Shown: one piece after another, positions 34,136 through 42,973 of the stretch
Layout: each line of letters begins with the position of its first letter
How positions within the stretch are numbered: the stretch's first letter is position 1
Assembly (NCBI GenBank): GCA_964566285.1
Contig: CAZMIG010000011.1
Location: forward strand, 12,224-76,223
DNA length: 64,000 bases
Source of the DNA: Peloplasma sp964566285
Lineage (GTDB): Bacteria > Bacillota_I > Bacilli_A > Acholeplasmatales > Acholeplasmataceae
Direction: 5' to 3'
The notes under the pieces: generated by a model
The model's database searches: none
Told to the model about the DNA's origin: nothing
Seen by the model: only the letters and a program-made list of their open reading frames with translations
Program-made: the position numbers and the translations under genes

Positions 34136-34672
34136 CTATACATCGAGAAACATCAAATTATGATCATAAAATTTACCTTCAAGTTTCATTGCTTTTGGCA
34201 TTGTACCAACATACTTAAATCCATGCGTTTCATATAATGAAATTGCACTGAAATTATCCGCTCTAACTGCTAATTGAATGATGTTCAATTGGTGGTTTTT
34301 TTTAGCATAATCAATCAATATTTCCATCATTTTATAGCCAATTTTTTGTCTCCAAAATTTCTTTTTAACTGAAACTCCAACTTTAGCAATATGTCTGATT
34401 CGTAATTTATCACTGACCGTAAAATTTGCAATAGCTACTATTTCATCACCAATAAAACAACCGATTAATAACGAAATAGGATGTTTAAAATAGCGATCAA
34501 TAATATCTTCTTCTTCGTTTATATTTAGTTCAATACCTCGCTCGTCAATCAGTAAATAGTTTGTTTCTCCACCTACAATTTTTAAGTATTCTAAAACTTG
34601 TTTTGCATCACTTTTTATAAGCTCTCTAATGGAGGCTTGATGCCCCATATTTGTTTTAAATTCTACATTCAT
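34136..34672 (-). CDS. GNAT family N-acetyltransferase
   Basis: A 178-residue acetyltransferase. Motif A reads VGVSVKKKFWRQKIGYKMMEILIDYAK, with an R/QxxIG/Gx-like loop, and motif B is LAVRADNFSAISLYETHGFKYVG. Similarity is to the RimL/YhhY-like group that acts on amino groups of amino acids or proteins; the exact substrate is unknown. It overlaps the upstream GNAT gene by four bases (ATGA), so the two are translationally coupled. Confidence 0.85.
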   Translation of the reverse strand: MNVEFKTNMGHQASIRELIKSDAKQVLEYLKIVGGETNYLLIDERGIELNINEEEDIIDRYFKHPISLLIGCFIGDEIVAIANFTVSDKLRIRHIAKVGVSVKKKFWRQKIGYKMMEILIDYAKKNHQLNIIQLAVRADNFSAISLYETHGFKYVGTMPKAMKLEGKFYDHNLMFLDV

Positions 34673-35196
34673 AACCTTTTCCCCATTTCTAGGCGTACTT
34701 CCTTTTTTTGAATATCTTCATTAGAATATTCCATGGTATTTAATCCAATAAAATGAAGTCCTTGTTTACTATAAAACTCTATCCCAGGATCATTACATGA
34801 TTGCACTTCAAGAATGATAGCTCTTGCTCCAAGTTTTTTTGCTATAGTTTCAATATGTCTAAATAGTGCTTGTCCGATACCTTGTCTGCGATATTTTTTT
34901 TCAACTAATAAATTCCAGATTCTATAACGATTATTCCAAGATTCCAGTGAACCCTCAATAACACCAACCATTTTTTTTCTTTCAAATACAGCAAATACTT
35001 GTGAATTATCAATATGATCTTCAAATAGATGCGAAGTAAATCCTTTTTCTATTTTTCTTCTTAACTTCTTCCTTTTTATCGTAATTTTTATCTCATTTTT
35101 CTTTTTTATAGTGACATCAAAATACGCTTTGGTTAGATATTTGAAATCAAGTTCATATCCTTTATATTCACTTTTATTCAGTTCAATGATTTTCAT
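34669..35196 (-). CDS. GNAT family N-acetyltransferase
   Basis: A 175-residue acetyltransferase with acetyl-CoA motif VEKKYRRQGIGQALFRHIE and motif B ILEVQSCNDPGIEFYSKQGLHFIG. The N-terminal 50 residues are basic and carry a run of lysines (KKKNEIKITIKRKKLRRK). It is of the streptothricin-acetyltransferase-like size group, but function is not assigned. Its 3' end overlaps the second GNAT gene, forming a two-gene unit. Confidence 0.83.
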   Translation of the reverse strand: MKIIELNKSEYKGYELDFKYLTKAYFDVTIKKKNEIKITIKRKKLRRKIEKGFTSHLFEDHIDNSQVFAVFERKKMVGVIEGSLESWNNRYRIWNLLVEKKYRRQGIGQALFRHIETIAKKLGARAIILEVQSCNDPGIEFYSKQGLHFIGLNTMEYSNEDIQKKEVRLEMGKRL

Positions 35197-35350
35197 TAAA
35201 TACCACCTTATATACTGTTAACTATATTTTACCATGAGTAAATTGAATAATATAATCCATTCTATATTATTTTACATAACATGTTAATAAACACAATTTT
35301 TATTTAATTACTTAAGTGCTATGTTAAACTATCTATAAGGGAGTGGTGAA

Positions 35351-35965
35351 ATGTTAAAAATTTTAATTAGTGGTTTCATGCCTTTTGATCAAGAAACTAT
35401 AAATCCATCATTTGAAGCAATCAAAAATATTCTTATAAATAATACTGTCTTGAGATTAATTCCATTGGAATTACCTGTTGAATTTTCTCAATCTACTAAG
35501 ATAATTTTAGAAAAAATCAATGAAATACATCCTGATGTTATTCTAATGATTGGTCAAGCCGGTGGAAGAAAATATATTTCACTTGAAAGAATTGCAATTA
35601 ATCTTGATGATGCAACAATTCCAGATAATATAGGCCATAAGCCTATTGATCAACAAATAATTAATGATGCTCCTTCTGCTTATTTTCAAACGTTACCAAT
35701 AAAAAAATTATATGTTGCTCTCAAAGAAAAGGACATTCCTGTTGAAGTTTCTAATACAGCAGGTACTTATGTATGTAATCATATCATGTATTCTGTTCTT
35801 CATCATCTAACAGTTACTAAAGATCACGCTATAGCAGGATTTATACATGTACCGTATAGTCATGAACAAACCCAAAATAAACCCAATGCTTTTTCAATAA
35901 GTTTAAAAAAGATTACTTCGGCACTTGAAATTATCATCCAAACATTGATTGAGGAGAACAAATGA
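35351..35965 (+). CDS. pcp: Pyroglutamyl-peptidase I
   Basis: A cysteine peptidase removing N-terminal pyroglutamate from peptides. The catalytic triad is intact: E79 in SLERIAIN, C142 in NTAGTYVCN and H166 in AGFIHVPY. The N-terminal GFMPFDQETINPS loop is also conserved. Length 204 is normal for this cytosolic enzyme. AAGGGAG precedes the ATG. The amidase gene overlaps its 3' end by four bases, so both are probably part of peptide or amide turnover. Confidence 0.93.
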   Translation: MLKILISGFMPFDQETINPSFEAIKNILINNTVLRLIPLELPVEFSQSTKIILEKINEIHPDVILMIGQAGGRKYISLERIAINLDDATIPDNIGHKPIDQQIINDAPSAYFQTLPIKKLYVALKEKDIPVEVSNTAGTYVCNHIMYSVLHHLTVTKDHAIAGFIHVPYSHEQTQNKPNAFSISLKKITSALEIIIQTLIEENK

Positions 35966-37365
35966 AAGAATATACTTTATCAGAATTAATTTATGGACTT
36001 GAAAATAATCAATGGACATCCGTAGATTTAGTAAATATGTATCTATCGCAAATAAAATTATTGGATTCATCTTTAAATGCAGTAGCTGAACTAAATCCTG
36101 ATGCATTGTCGATTGCTCAAGTTTTAGATGAGGAAAGAAAAATCAGAGGTCCAAGAAGTTTATTACATGGAATTCCCATTCTAATTAAGGATAATATAAA
36201 TACTAAGGATCAGATGCATACAACAGCTAATTCTTTTGCACTTGCAGATCTAATAACGCCTTATGAAGCCACAATTGTTACAAAATTAGTTCAGGCTGGA
36301 GTCATAATCTTAGGTAAAGCAAATTTATCAGAATTCGCCTATTTTATGAGCTATGATAAAATGCCATCCGGATATGGATCAAGAAATGGACAAGTGAAAA
36401 ATCCATATAACGAGAAGATTGACCCACTTGGATCTTCAACGGGATCTGCAGTAGCTGTTGCAGCGAATATGATCCCAATTGCAATTGGGACAGAAACAAA
36501 TGGATCGCTTATGGCACCAGCATATCAAAATTCAATTGTTTCTATAAAACCTACATTTGGGTTGGTTTCAAGATATGGTATTATCCCAATAAGTGAAACA
36601 CAAGATACAGCTGGACCAATGGCTAAAAGTGTTGAAGATTGTGCACTTTTATTAAGTTTAATGGTTGGCTATGATGAAAAAGATCCGTATACATCAAATG
36701 CTCGAAAAATCAATTTAGACTTGGTAGGAGCTGCTCAAAAATCTGTTATCGGCAGTAAAGTGGTAATATTAAATTTCTCAAATCACCCATATAAAGATGA
36801 AGAAATCAAAGTTTTAAATGAGGCAAAACTCAAACTAAAAGAAAATGGATTGACTGTTGAAGAAATAACAATTAAATCAAATCCCATGAAAAATGATGAT
36901 TCACTTCTATATGAATTCAAAAACAGTCTAAATGCTTATTTGAAAACAGTTCAGGGTCATACAAAAATAAAATCATTAACGGATATTATAAATTTTAATC
37001 TTAAATATCCCGAAAAATGTTTAAAATATGGTCAATCTATACTTATTGCTGCGGATAAGACAACTGGTGATTTAAATGATCCAATATATCTTGAAATAAG
37101 AAAATCGTTATTGACTGAAGCAAATCGTCTTGAAGATTTAATGCAAGAAAAAGGAATTGATGCCTTAATATCTACAACATGGACTTCATATGCGCCAATT
37201 GCCGGAAATCCATCAATATGTGTTCCGGCAAAAGCACTAGTTGATTTGAATCCAATATCTATTGTTTTTGTAGGAAAAAAATGGAGTGATGAAAAACTTA
37301 TCTCAATCGCTCACACATATGAAAAATCAACTCATCACAGAATACCTCCTAAATTAGCAAAATAG
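35962..37365 (+). CDS. Amidase signature family enzyme
   Basis: A 467-residue amidohydrolase. The Ser-cisSer-Lys triad can be placed as K76 (ILIKDNIN), S158 (LGSSTGSAV) and S182 (TETNGSLMAP). The consensus GGSSGGS is altered to LGSSTGS, but the key serine stays. This is not GatA, because no gatB or gatC genes are next to it. The substrate is unknown. ATG overlaps the pcp stop codon. A long hairpin follows the gene. Confidence 0.85.
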   Translation: MKEYTLSELIYGLENNQWTSVDLVNMYLSQIKLLDSSLNAVAELNPDALSIAQVLDEERKIRGPRSLLHGIPILIKDNINTKDQMHTTANSFALADLITPYEATIVTKLVQAGVIILGKANLSEFAYFMSYDKMPSGYGSRNGQVKNPYNEKIDPLGSSTGSAVAVAANMIPIAIGTETNGSLMAPAYQNSIVSIKPTFGLVSRYGIIPISETQDTAGPMAKSVEDCALLLSLMVGYDEKDPYTSNARKINLDLVGAAQKSVIGSKVVILNFSNHPYKDEEIKVLNEAKLKLKENGLTVEEITIKSNPMKNDDSLLYEFKNSLNAYLKTVQGHTKIKSLTDIINFNLKYPEKCLKYGQSILIAADKTTGDLNDPIYLEIRKSLLTEANRLEDLMQEKGIDALISTTWTSYAPIAGNPSICVPAKALVDLNPISIVFVGKKWSDEKLISIAHTYEKSTHHRIPPKLAK

Positions 37366-37368
37366 CAT

Positions 37369-37421
37369 AAAAAGGCATTTCTTTGTGTGTTTTTTAACAC
37401 ATTTTTGAGAATTGCCTTTTT
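37369..37421 (+). terminator. Probable terminator after the amidase gene
   Basis: AAAAAGGCATT pairs with AATTGCCTTTTT, with an inner GTGTGT/ACAC stem, followed by T. It lies three bases after the amidase stop codon and before the start of the SDR gene. Confidence 0.65.
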
Positions 37422-37476
37422 CATTTGCACTTCTTTCGATTTAGGTATATTTTTAAAGTGTAAGGTGGTGATGAAT

Positions 37477-38544
37477 ATGACAAAATTATATATTATAACA
37501 GGAGCAAACGGTCACTTAGGAAATTCGATTATTCGAATGCTTGTTAATCAAAATGTTATTATTAGAGGTTTGATTTTACCTTTTGATTCCGATAAAATGT
37601 TGAAAAAACTCGGTGTTGAGGTTTATCGCGGTGATGTTAGAAAAATTTCTACACTTGAGCCTTTATTCGATACATCAGAAATTAATGATGATCAAATTGA
37701 AATTCATGTGATTCACACCGCAGGAATTGTTTCTATAGTTGCAAAAAAGTTACCTATTCTTGAAGCAGTCAATGTAAATGGAACAAAAAACATTGCTGAT
37801 TTAGCATTAAAATATAAAGTTCATAGATTTGTTTATATTAGTTCCGTTCATGCTATAGAAGAGCTTGAAGAACCAATGATAATTACTGAAGTAAATTATT
37901 TCAACCCAGATTTTGTTCATGGTGCTTATGCAAAAACCAAAGCCATTGCCACACAATATGTTTTAGATAGAGTTCCTGAAGGTCTAAATGCTATTGTTGT
38001 TCATCCTTCTGGAATTATCGGCCCATATGATTATGGAAAAGCCCATATGACGATGATGATTGAAGATTACCTCAATGGATACTTAACATCAAGAATTAAT
38101 GGTGCTTATGATTTTGTTGACGTCAGAGATGTTGCAAAAGGATCAGTTCAAGCAACAATAACAGGCAGAGTAGGTGAATGCTACATTTTATCAGGCCATC
38201 ATATTAATCTTAAGGAACTATTTGATAATTTGAAGCTTCTCAGTGGTAAAAAATTAAAAATAAATGTACTTCCAATGTGGTTTGCAAAAATAACAGCACC
38301 TTTTGCGGAAATCTTTTATAAGTTAAGAAAATTACCACCTATCTATACATCTTATTCGCTTTATACTTTAAAAACCAATTCCAATTTTTCTCATGATAAG
38401 GCTAATGCTGAATTGCTTTATAATCCAAGATCATTAAATGAAACACTCTATGATACAATGAAATGGTTAGTTTCTGAACATCGATTAAAAAGAAACCATG
38501 TTATCAAATTTATTAAATTACTCAAACCACTCAAAAAGATATAA
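37477..38544 (+). CDS. NAD-dependent epimerase/dehydratase, extended SDR
   Basis: A 355-residue NAD(P)-binding protein of the extended SDR type. The cofactor motif is ITGANGHLGNSIIR, the catalytic Tyr-x3-Lys is in GAYAKTKA, and VHPSGIIGPYDYG follows. It resembles dihydroflavonol reductase-like proteins. The reaction cannot be assigned. ATG 37477 is chosen: AAGGTGG at 37462-37468 fits it with an eight-base spacing; the ATG at 37471 is too close. It ends in a lysine-rich tail and a strong terminator. Confidence 0.85.
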   Translation: MTKLYIITGANGHLGNSIIRMLVNQNVIIRGLILPFDSDKMLKKLGVEVYRGDVRKISTLEPLFDTSEINDDQIEIHVIHTAGIVSIVAKKLPILEAVNVNGTKNIADLALKYKVHRFVYISSVHAIEELEEPMIITEVNYFNPDFVHGAYAKTKAIATQYVLDRVPEGLNAIVVHPSGIIGPYDYGKAHMTMMIEDYLNGYLTSRINGAYDFVDVRDVAKGSVQATITGRVGECYILSGHHINLKELFDNLKLLSGKKLKINVLPMWFAKITAPFAEIFYKLRKLPPIYTSYSLYTLKTNSNFSHDKANAELLYNPRSLNETLYDTMKWLVSEHRLKRNHVIKFIKLLKPLKKI

Positions 38545-38575
38545 AAAGAAGTTCAGCTGACCTGAACTTCTTTTT
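38543..38575. terminator. Bidirectional rho-independent terminator
   Basis: AAAAAGAAGTTCAG and CTGAACTTCTTTTT form a perfect 14-base stem with a five-base loop, between the epimerase gene and the convergent DUF2087 gene. Confidence 0.9.
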
Positions 38576-38907
38576 TATTTGAATTTTTTGAATTTTTCTA
38601 AATCTGCAATTAACCAATAACGACTACAATCTGTAGTTCTTTCCAAAAAATGATAAATAATTAAATATCTTCTAATCGTTACATAATCTTCATAAACAAT
38701 CTTCAAAATATCATTTACTTCTGGTTCTGTATAATCCTTATTGGGAACAAATAAATGACAAATCATTCCGAGTAAAATATATTTTCTTTTTTCTCTTGCT
38801 GGAAATTGTTTAATATGCAATGGATTTTGAGATATTAATAAAATATCTTTAGTCCTTTGTATATCATTTTCACTAATTTCAAACATGATTTCATCTTTAT
38901 ATTTCAT
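38575..38907 (-). CDS. DUF2087 family protein
   Basis: A protein of about 110 residues with the DUF2087 signature: FPAREKRKYILLGMI, then YTEPEVNDILKIVYEDYVTIRRYLI and a DCSRYWL ending. Family members are often linked to MarR/ArsR-type regulators and may bind nucleic acid. The start is ambiguous; ATG 38907 is proposed as GAAGGAAATG lies just upstream, and longer in-frame starts run into the esterase gene. It overlaps the esterase stop by eleven bases. Confidence 0.7.
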   Translation of the reverse strand: MKYKDEIMFEISENDIQRTKDILLISQNPLHIKQFPAREKRKYILLGMICHLFVPNKDYTEPEVNDILKIVYEDYVTIRRYLIIYHFLERTTDCSRYWLIADLEKFKKFK

Positions 38908-39517
38908 ATTCTGGTTCATTTCCTTCATTCTGATACCATTCTTTAGCAGCTTCGATTTCCTCACGACTTAGTTGATGACCATATTCTGTCCAAAACACTT
39001 CGACATTAGCGTTAGCACTTTGAAGCATTTGTGTCAATTCTTCCACTTCGTGATCGGGCATCATCTTATCATATCTACCTGCGCCAATAAATACTTTTGT
39101 TCCTCGAAGATCAGGTAAATCCACCTCTCTTAAGGGAACCATAGGATGAAACAAAATAGCCTTTAAAAATGCTTGTTCGTAATGGAATAGAACACTTACT
39201 GCTATATTTGCTCCATTAGAGTATCCAATCGCTACTACTTTTTTACAATCAAACTTGTATTTTTTTCCGCAACTTCTAACAAAGTCACATAAATTATGTG
39301 TTTCTTCAATCAAACTTTCCTTATCGAACACGCCCATAGTGATGCGTTTAAAAAATCTAGGCATGCCATATTCCAGCACATTACCTCTCACACTTAAAAT
39401 ATTGGCTTCTGCATCAATTTTCTTGGCCATTGAAATTAAATCATTTTCATTACCGCCAGTTCCGTGAAGCATCAATAAAGTTACATCTTTATTTCCTTGA
39501 ATAAATATATGTTCCAT
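38897..39517 (-). CDS. MhqD-like carboxylesterase/phospholipase (alpha/beta hydrolase)
   Basis: A 206-residue serine hydrolase. The triad is S100 in GYSNGA, D150 in GAGRYD and H181 in EYGHQLS; the HGTGGNEND oxyanion region is at residues 18-26. It resembles the small esterases induced by quinones in Bacillus (MhqD/YodD). A 20-codon stub of a ring-cleaving dioxygenase-like gene lies upstream on the same strand, as in the mhqO-mhqD order. The native substrate is unknown. Confidence 0.82.
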   Translation of the reverse strand: MEHIFIQGNKDVTLLMLHGTGGNENDLISMAKKIDAEANILSVRGNVLEYGMPRFFKRITMGVFDKESLIEETHNLCDFVRSCGKKYKFDCKKVVAIGYSNGANIAVSVLFHYEQAFLKAILFHPMVPLREVDLPDLRGTKVFIGAGRYDKMMPDHEVEELTQMLQSANANVEVFWTEYGHQLSREEIEAAKEWYQNEGNEPEYEI

Positions 39518-39716
39518 TTTAGTCCTCCATTATTTAAATCTAATGCCAGTAAAAATAAATACATATGCATAATGATGGGGTTATATAGTACCCTTATATT
39601 TTTTTATAAGAAAGTTATTTTCATCTATGATTTTACCATGATAAAGAATTTTATTCATGAACTTTTCGAAAAATAAGAGGATATTTAATTTTTCTATTTA
39701 TTAAAAGTATTCTTTT
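39518..39716. other. Intergenic stretch, probably the scar of a lost gene
   Basis: No coding frame is supported. It lies between the esterase gene and the start of a truncated dioxygenase-like gene and could be what remains after deletion of the latter. Confidence 0.35.
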
Positions 39717-39776
39717 TTAAATTTTTTCTGCGCTGCTTGTCATAGCTGTTACATGGTGAATCCCATTAATTTTCAT
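39717..39776 (-). pseudogene. N-terminal stub of a glyoxalase-like ring-cleaving dioxygenase
   Basis: ATG 39776, preceded by AAGGAAG, opens MKINGIHHVTAMTSSAEK and then meets a stop. GIHHVTA is the typical N-terminus of MhqO-like vicinal-oxygen-chelate dioxygenases. The remaining roughly 290 residues are absent. The MhqD-like esterase gene follows, so a former mhqO-mhqD pair is likely. Confidence 0.5.
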
Positions 39777-39877
39777 ACGTTCACTTCCTTAATCCAAAAC
39801 AAGTTTACCTAATCAACGACAATAATTCAAATTATATATTCTACCAATGATTTTTTCATTTTTTTAGCACTGTATCA

Positions 39878-39906
39878 TTTTCATAAACATTAAAAAAGTG
39901 TATAAT
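39878..39906 (+). promoter_or_regulatory. Possible sigma-A promoter of the acyltransferase gene
   Basis: TTTTCA (39878-39883) and TATAAT (39901-39906) with a 17-base spacer lie about 50 bases before the TTG start. The -35 box matches the consensus at four of six positions. Confidence 0.4.
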
Positions 39907-39953
39907 TAATGTAGACACTCATTACTACTTGATTGTCAACAAGGAGTAGTCAT

Positions 39954-41234
39954 TTGAAAAAGAAAAAATATTGGTATAAACTTGATAATGCAGGTAAGGT
40001 TTTTCCTGCAGTTTCTAAAGATGATCGAAGTAATGTTTTTCGCTTGTCTTTTTACCTTGATGAAGTTGTAGATCCAATCATTTTAGAGGAAGCCGTTAAC
40101 AAAGTGCTCCCTCGTTTCGAAACACTTGCAGTTCAATTAAAAAATGGTCTATTTTGGAACTATTTTTCATCAAACCATCGACATTTTGTTGTTGATGTTG
40201 AACCTGCAGAACTCTGTAAATATTTCAAACCTATGAATAATCATGGGTTCCTTTTTAAAGTATATTACCTTGAAAACAAAGTAACACTTGAAACATTTCA
40301 TGCCTTAACAGATGGTGCAGGAGCGCTTCATTTCTTAAAATCTATTGTTTTCCATTATTTTAAGCTTCGTGGTATTAAAATTAGTCACGATGGCGACATA
40401 TTAAGTGAAAAACCCTATTCTAAAAAAGAAAGTGAAGATAATTTTGTTACCAATTACGATAAAGAAAAAAGACGTAATCTAACAGAGGAAAAAGCATATC
40501 ATCTTGAAGGTGAGCATTTTAGTCATCATTGGGTGCTTCTACTCAAGGCTAAAGTTGATACAAAATCCTTAATTAATTTGGTGAAAACTAAATATCACGC
40601 AACAATTACTCAATTCATTACTGCACTTTTAGCGTATAGTATTTACAGGGAAACAAATGATTTTATCGGTAATAAAAAGCCCTTAAAAATCTTTGTTCCA
40701 GTAAATTTACGACCATATTTTGATTCTGTTACATTGAGAAATTTCTCATTGTACATTAAAGCTACATATGATAGTAAAAAAACTGGTTGGACCTTTGAAG
40801 AAATGTTAGATTTAACAAAGGAACAATTTGTTGATCAACTCGATAAAGATAAACTTCAATCAAGAATTAGCACACTAGTTGGATACGAAAAAAATATTTT
40901 CATTCGCATCTTACCTCTTTTCTTGAAGAGCATAGCTTTTAAAATAGGATATAACGTACTTGGAGAAAGCATCAGTAGTTGCTCAATTTCGAATTTAGGA
41001 ATTATCAGCTTTCCATCAGAATGGGAGCACAAAATACTCGATGTGGATTTTGTTAACGCTGGTTACGGATTGGCAATGACATTAATCTCCTTGCATTCAT
41101 TTACAAATATCATTCTTAGTACCCCACTAAAGGATTTATCAATTATCAACCATGTCTTATCGTTTTTAGTGGATGAAGGTTTAGAAATCACTCTTGATAC
41201 TAATTACAAGGAGGGATATGATGAAATATTGTAA
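39954..41234 (+). CDS. Alcohol acetyltransferase/condensation-domain-like acyltransferase
   Basis: A 426-residue chloramphenicol-acetyltransferase-fold protein. The catalytic HxxxDG motif is H116-ALTD120-G, and the later VPVNLRPYFDS is the matching tunnel segment. It belongs to the alcohol acetyltransferase-like group that is usually paired with a DUF6320 protein. The proposed start is the rare TTG 39954, because AAGGAGT at 39941-39946 lies seven bases before it. It transfers an acyl group from CoA to an unknown acceptor. The DUF6320 gene overlaps its end by fourteen bases. Confidence 0.78.
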   Translation: MKKKKYWYKLDNAGKVFPAVSKDDRSNVFRLSFYLDEVVDPIILEEAVNKVLPRFETLAVQLKNGLFWNYFSSNHRHFVVDVEPAELCKYFKPMNNHGFLFKVYYLENKVTLETFHALTDGAGALHFLKSIVFHYFKLRGIKISHDGDILSEKPYSKKESEDNFVTNYDKEKRRNLTEEKAYHLEGEHFSHHWVLLLKAKVDTKSLINLVKTKYHATITQFITALLAYSIYRETNDFIGNKKPLKIFVPVNLRPYFDSVTLRNFSLYIKATYDSKKTGWTFEEMLDLTKEQFVDQLDKDKLQSRISTLVGYEKNIFIRILPLFLKSIAFKIGYNVLGESISSCSISNLGIISFPSEWEHKILDVDFVNAGYGLAMTLISLHSFTNIILSTPLKDLSIINHVLSFLVDEGLEITLDTNYKEGYDEIL

Positions 41235-41886
41235 ATCCTGTAAAGTTCATTATGACACTACATTAGAACATTGTATGCTCTGTAATGGTGAATTAGAAGA
41301 AATTGATAATACGGTATCAACCTATAAATTTAGTGAAATAAAAAAAAGATCCAATTCTCGTTTCTTTTACCGCTTTTTCTTCTTCATCAATATTATAAGT
41401 GCTTTGATATCAATCTATCTAGACTATAGTGCTAATGGTTTCCCATTGACGTGGTCTTGGGTAGTTGCTATAAATAATTTATATGTAATCGTGATGTTTA
41501 TCATTCTTGCAGTACCCACAATATGGACTTCTAAGTTAACCAAGGTTCTGATTACTACAGTCATGTTAGTTTTATTGATTGGCTTAGCAATTAGAGATTA
41601 TTATTGGGCAATTGATTACGTTTTACCAATTGTTGTAGCAACAAATATTTTACTTATCACAATCTTGATTATAACAAATAAGAAAAAATGGTATGACTAT
41701 TTTGCGAGTTTAATCATCATCACAGTTATTGGATTGATTCCTGGTTTGCTAAATTTACTTCATTTAACACATGAGCCACTTCCAAGTTTTATTTGCTTTG
41801 TATATGCGTTGATTACACTCACAGGAATTATTTTTCTCCCTTCAAAATCTAGTCGAGAGGAATTTAAAAGAAGATTTCATGTATAA
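41221..41886 (+). CDS. DUF6320 membrane protein with N-terminal zinc ribbon
   Basis: A 221-residue protein beginning with a zinc ribbon (C4, C7, C18, C21), then about six hydrophobic helices and a basic C-terminus. This is the DUF6320 pattern known beside alcohol acetyltransferase-like genes. AAGGAGG at 41207-41213 fits ATG 41221 (ATG 41218 is also possible). It overlaps the acyltransferase gene by fourteen bases and should be co-translated, so it may anchor the enzyme at the membrane; this is inference. Confidence 0.75.
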   Translation: MKYCKSCKVHYDTTLEHCMLCNGELEEIDNTVSTYKFSEIKKRSNSRFFYRFFFFINIISALISIYLDYSANGFPLTWSWVVAINNLYVIVMFIILAVPTIWTSKLTKVLITTVMLVLLIGLAIRDYYWAIDYVLPIVVATNILLITILIITNKKKWYDYFASLIIITVIGLIPGLLNLLHLTHEPLPSFICFVYALITLTGIIFLPSKSSREEFKRRFHV

Positions 41887-41909
41887 AGGCGAAGTTTTCG
41901 CCTTTTTTT
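41885..41909 (+). terminator. Rho-independent terminator
   Basis: AAAGGCGAA and TTCGCCTTT form a nine-base stem with a three-base loop and a T run at the stop of the DUF6320 gene. Confidence 0.85.
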
Positions 41910-41924
41910 ATTGTTCAATATAAA

Positions 41925-41946
41925 AAAACCACATCACTGTGGTTTT
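41925..41946 (-). terminator. Rho-independent terminator of the CBS gene
   Basis: AAAACCACA and TGTGGTTTT form a perfect nine-base stem. On the minus strand a T run follows; the stem overlaps the end of the CBS gene. Confidence 0.7.
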
Positions 41947-42395
41947 ATTTGATCTGTATTGATTGTATTGGAATTCTGCTGTGTTGAAATATTCTTCTTT
42001 ATCATTTGTTTAACCATATAGTTAAATATTTCTTTTCTTGTAATCAAACCAATGAATGTACCAAAATCATCTAAGACTGGTACAAAATTTTGTCTTGTTG
42101 CTACATCAATAATATCTTCCATATTTGTATAAATAGGAACCGAAACGTTATCTTTGTTTCTTGGAACCTTTGAAACTATGATGGATTCGGTTTTAGAAAA
42201 GTTAAGTTGTCTTTCTTTAATAAACCATAATAAATCTCCTTCACTCAAAGTTCCCACATATGCACCTTTTCTATTGAGGATTGGAATTGAGTTGTATCGG
42301 TAAATCTGCATTTTTTCTAATGCTTGTCTGATAGTATAATCGTCATAAATATATGCTACTTTTTCTTTTGGTGTTAAACAAAATAAAACGTTCAT
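41934..42395 (-). CDS. Two-CBS-domain protein (CbpB/YkuL-like)
   Basis: A 153-residue protein made of two CBS motifs, the first with RYNSIPILNRKGAYVGTLSEGDLLW and the second with NFVPVLDDFGTFIGLITRKEI. The order, length and the SEGDLLW segment match the Firmicutes CbpB/YkuL group, some members of which bind cyclic di-AMP. No attached enzyme or channel domain is present. AAGGAG precedes the ATG. Confidence 0.82.
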   Translation of the reverse strand: MNVLFCLTPKEKVAYIYDDYTIRQALEKMQIYRYNSIPILNRKGAYVGTLSEGDLLWFIKERQLNFSKTESIIVSKVPRNKDNVSVPIYTNMEDIIDVATRQNFVPVLDDFGTFIGLITRKEIFNYMVKQMIKKNISTQQNSNTINTDQIKPQ

Positions 42396-42939
42396 TGTTA
42401 CTCCTTTTTTATTCGATTTTAATTAAATATTATGGTAATATTCACATGTTTTATGTCTAATAAATCTTAATTTGCAAAAAGAAAAAAGACTAACCCTGTT
42501 AAATTTCCTCGAGCATTCTAGTGATTTGATACTTTTTCATAATAATAAATTCTATTTTTTATAGATGTAATCAAGCTTTAAACCCTTTGTATGCTGCCAC
42601 ATACAAAGTAATCATCATTATTTATATAATTAATAGACATCATATTTTTTTGATGATTGACTTGAACAAATTTTTACACTTTTATTATAACATAGTTATA
42701 ATGAAATTTCATAGAATTGCTTCGATTATTTTTTGTTGTATATTAGAATCACATCTAATAGGTCGTAATGAAAGATAACCAAAATTGCTATACCAGGACC
42801 TATAGGGGTTTTGAGTTCACTAGTAGCTATATAATAGATGGTGAAATCTGCTGTTGATGAAATTTATTTTCAACTTCAGAAGCGACAATCACTGCTTTTA
42901 AATTCACAGATTATGCAATTATTACTGTTGGTTATATTA
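42396..42939. other. Non-coding region with possible decayed coding fragments
   Basis: No gene with a ribosome binding site is visible. At about 42780-42845 the reading IAIPGPIGVLSSLVAI is followed by two stops, and at 42865-42940 another frame reads EATITAFKFTDYAIITVGYIKNG; both look protein-like and may derive from a lost gene, which I cannot name. The rest is AT-rich. Confidence 0.3.
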
Positions 42940-42941
42940 AA

Positions 42942-42967
42942 AACGGAAGGCTTGCTAGCCTTCCGTT
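42942..42967. terminator. Strong terminator hairpin
   Basis: AACGGAAGGCT and AGCCTTCCGTT form a perfect eleven-base stem with loop TGCT. It lies seven bases beyond the stop of the GltS gene, with T and A runs on the two sides. Confidence 0.85.
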
Positions 42968-42973
42968 ATTTTT

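Noticed and set aside
42587..42778. 63-codon open frame rich in Ile, His and Phe
   Set aside because: There is no ribosome binding site, the composition is that of AT-rich random DNA, and no family resemblance is seen.
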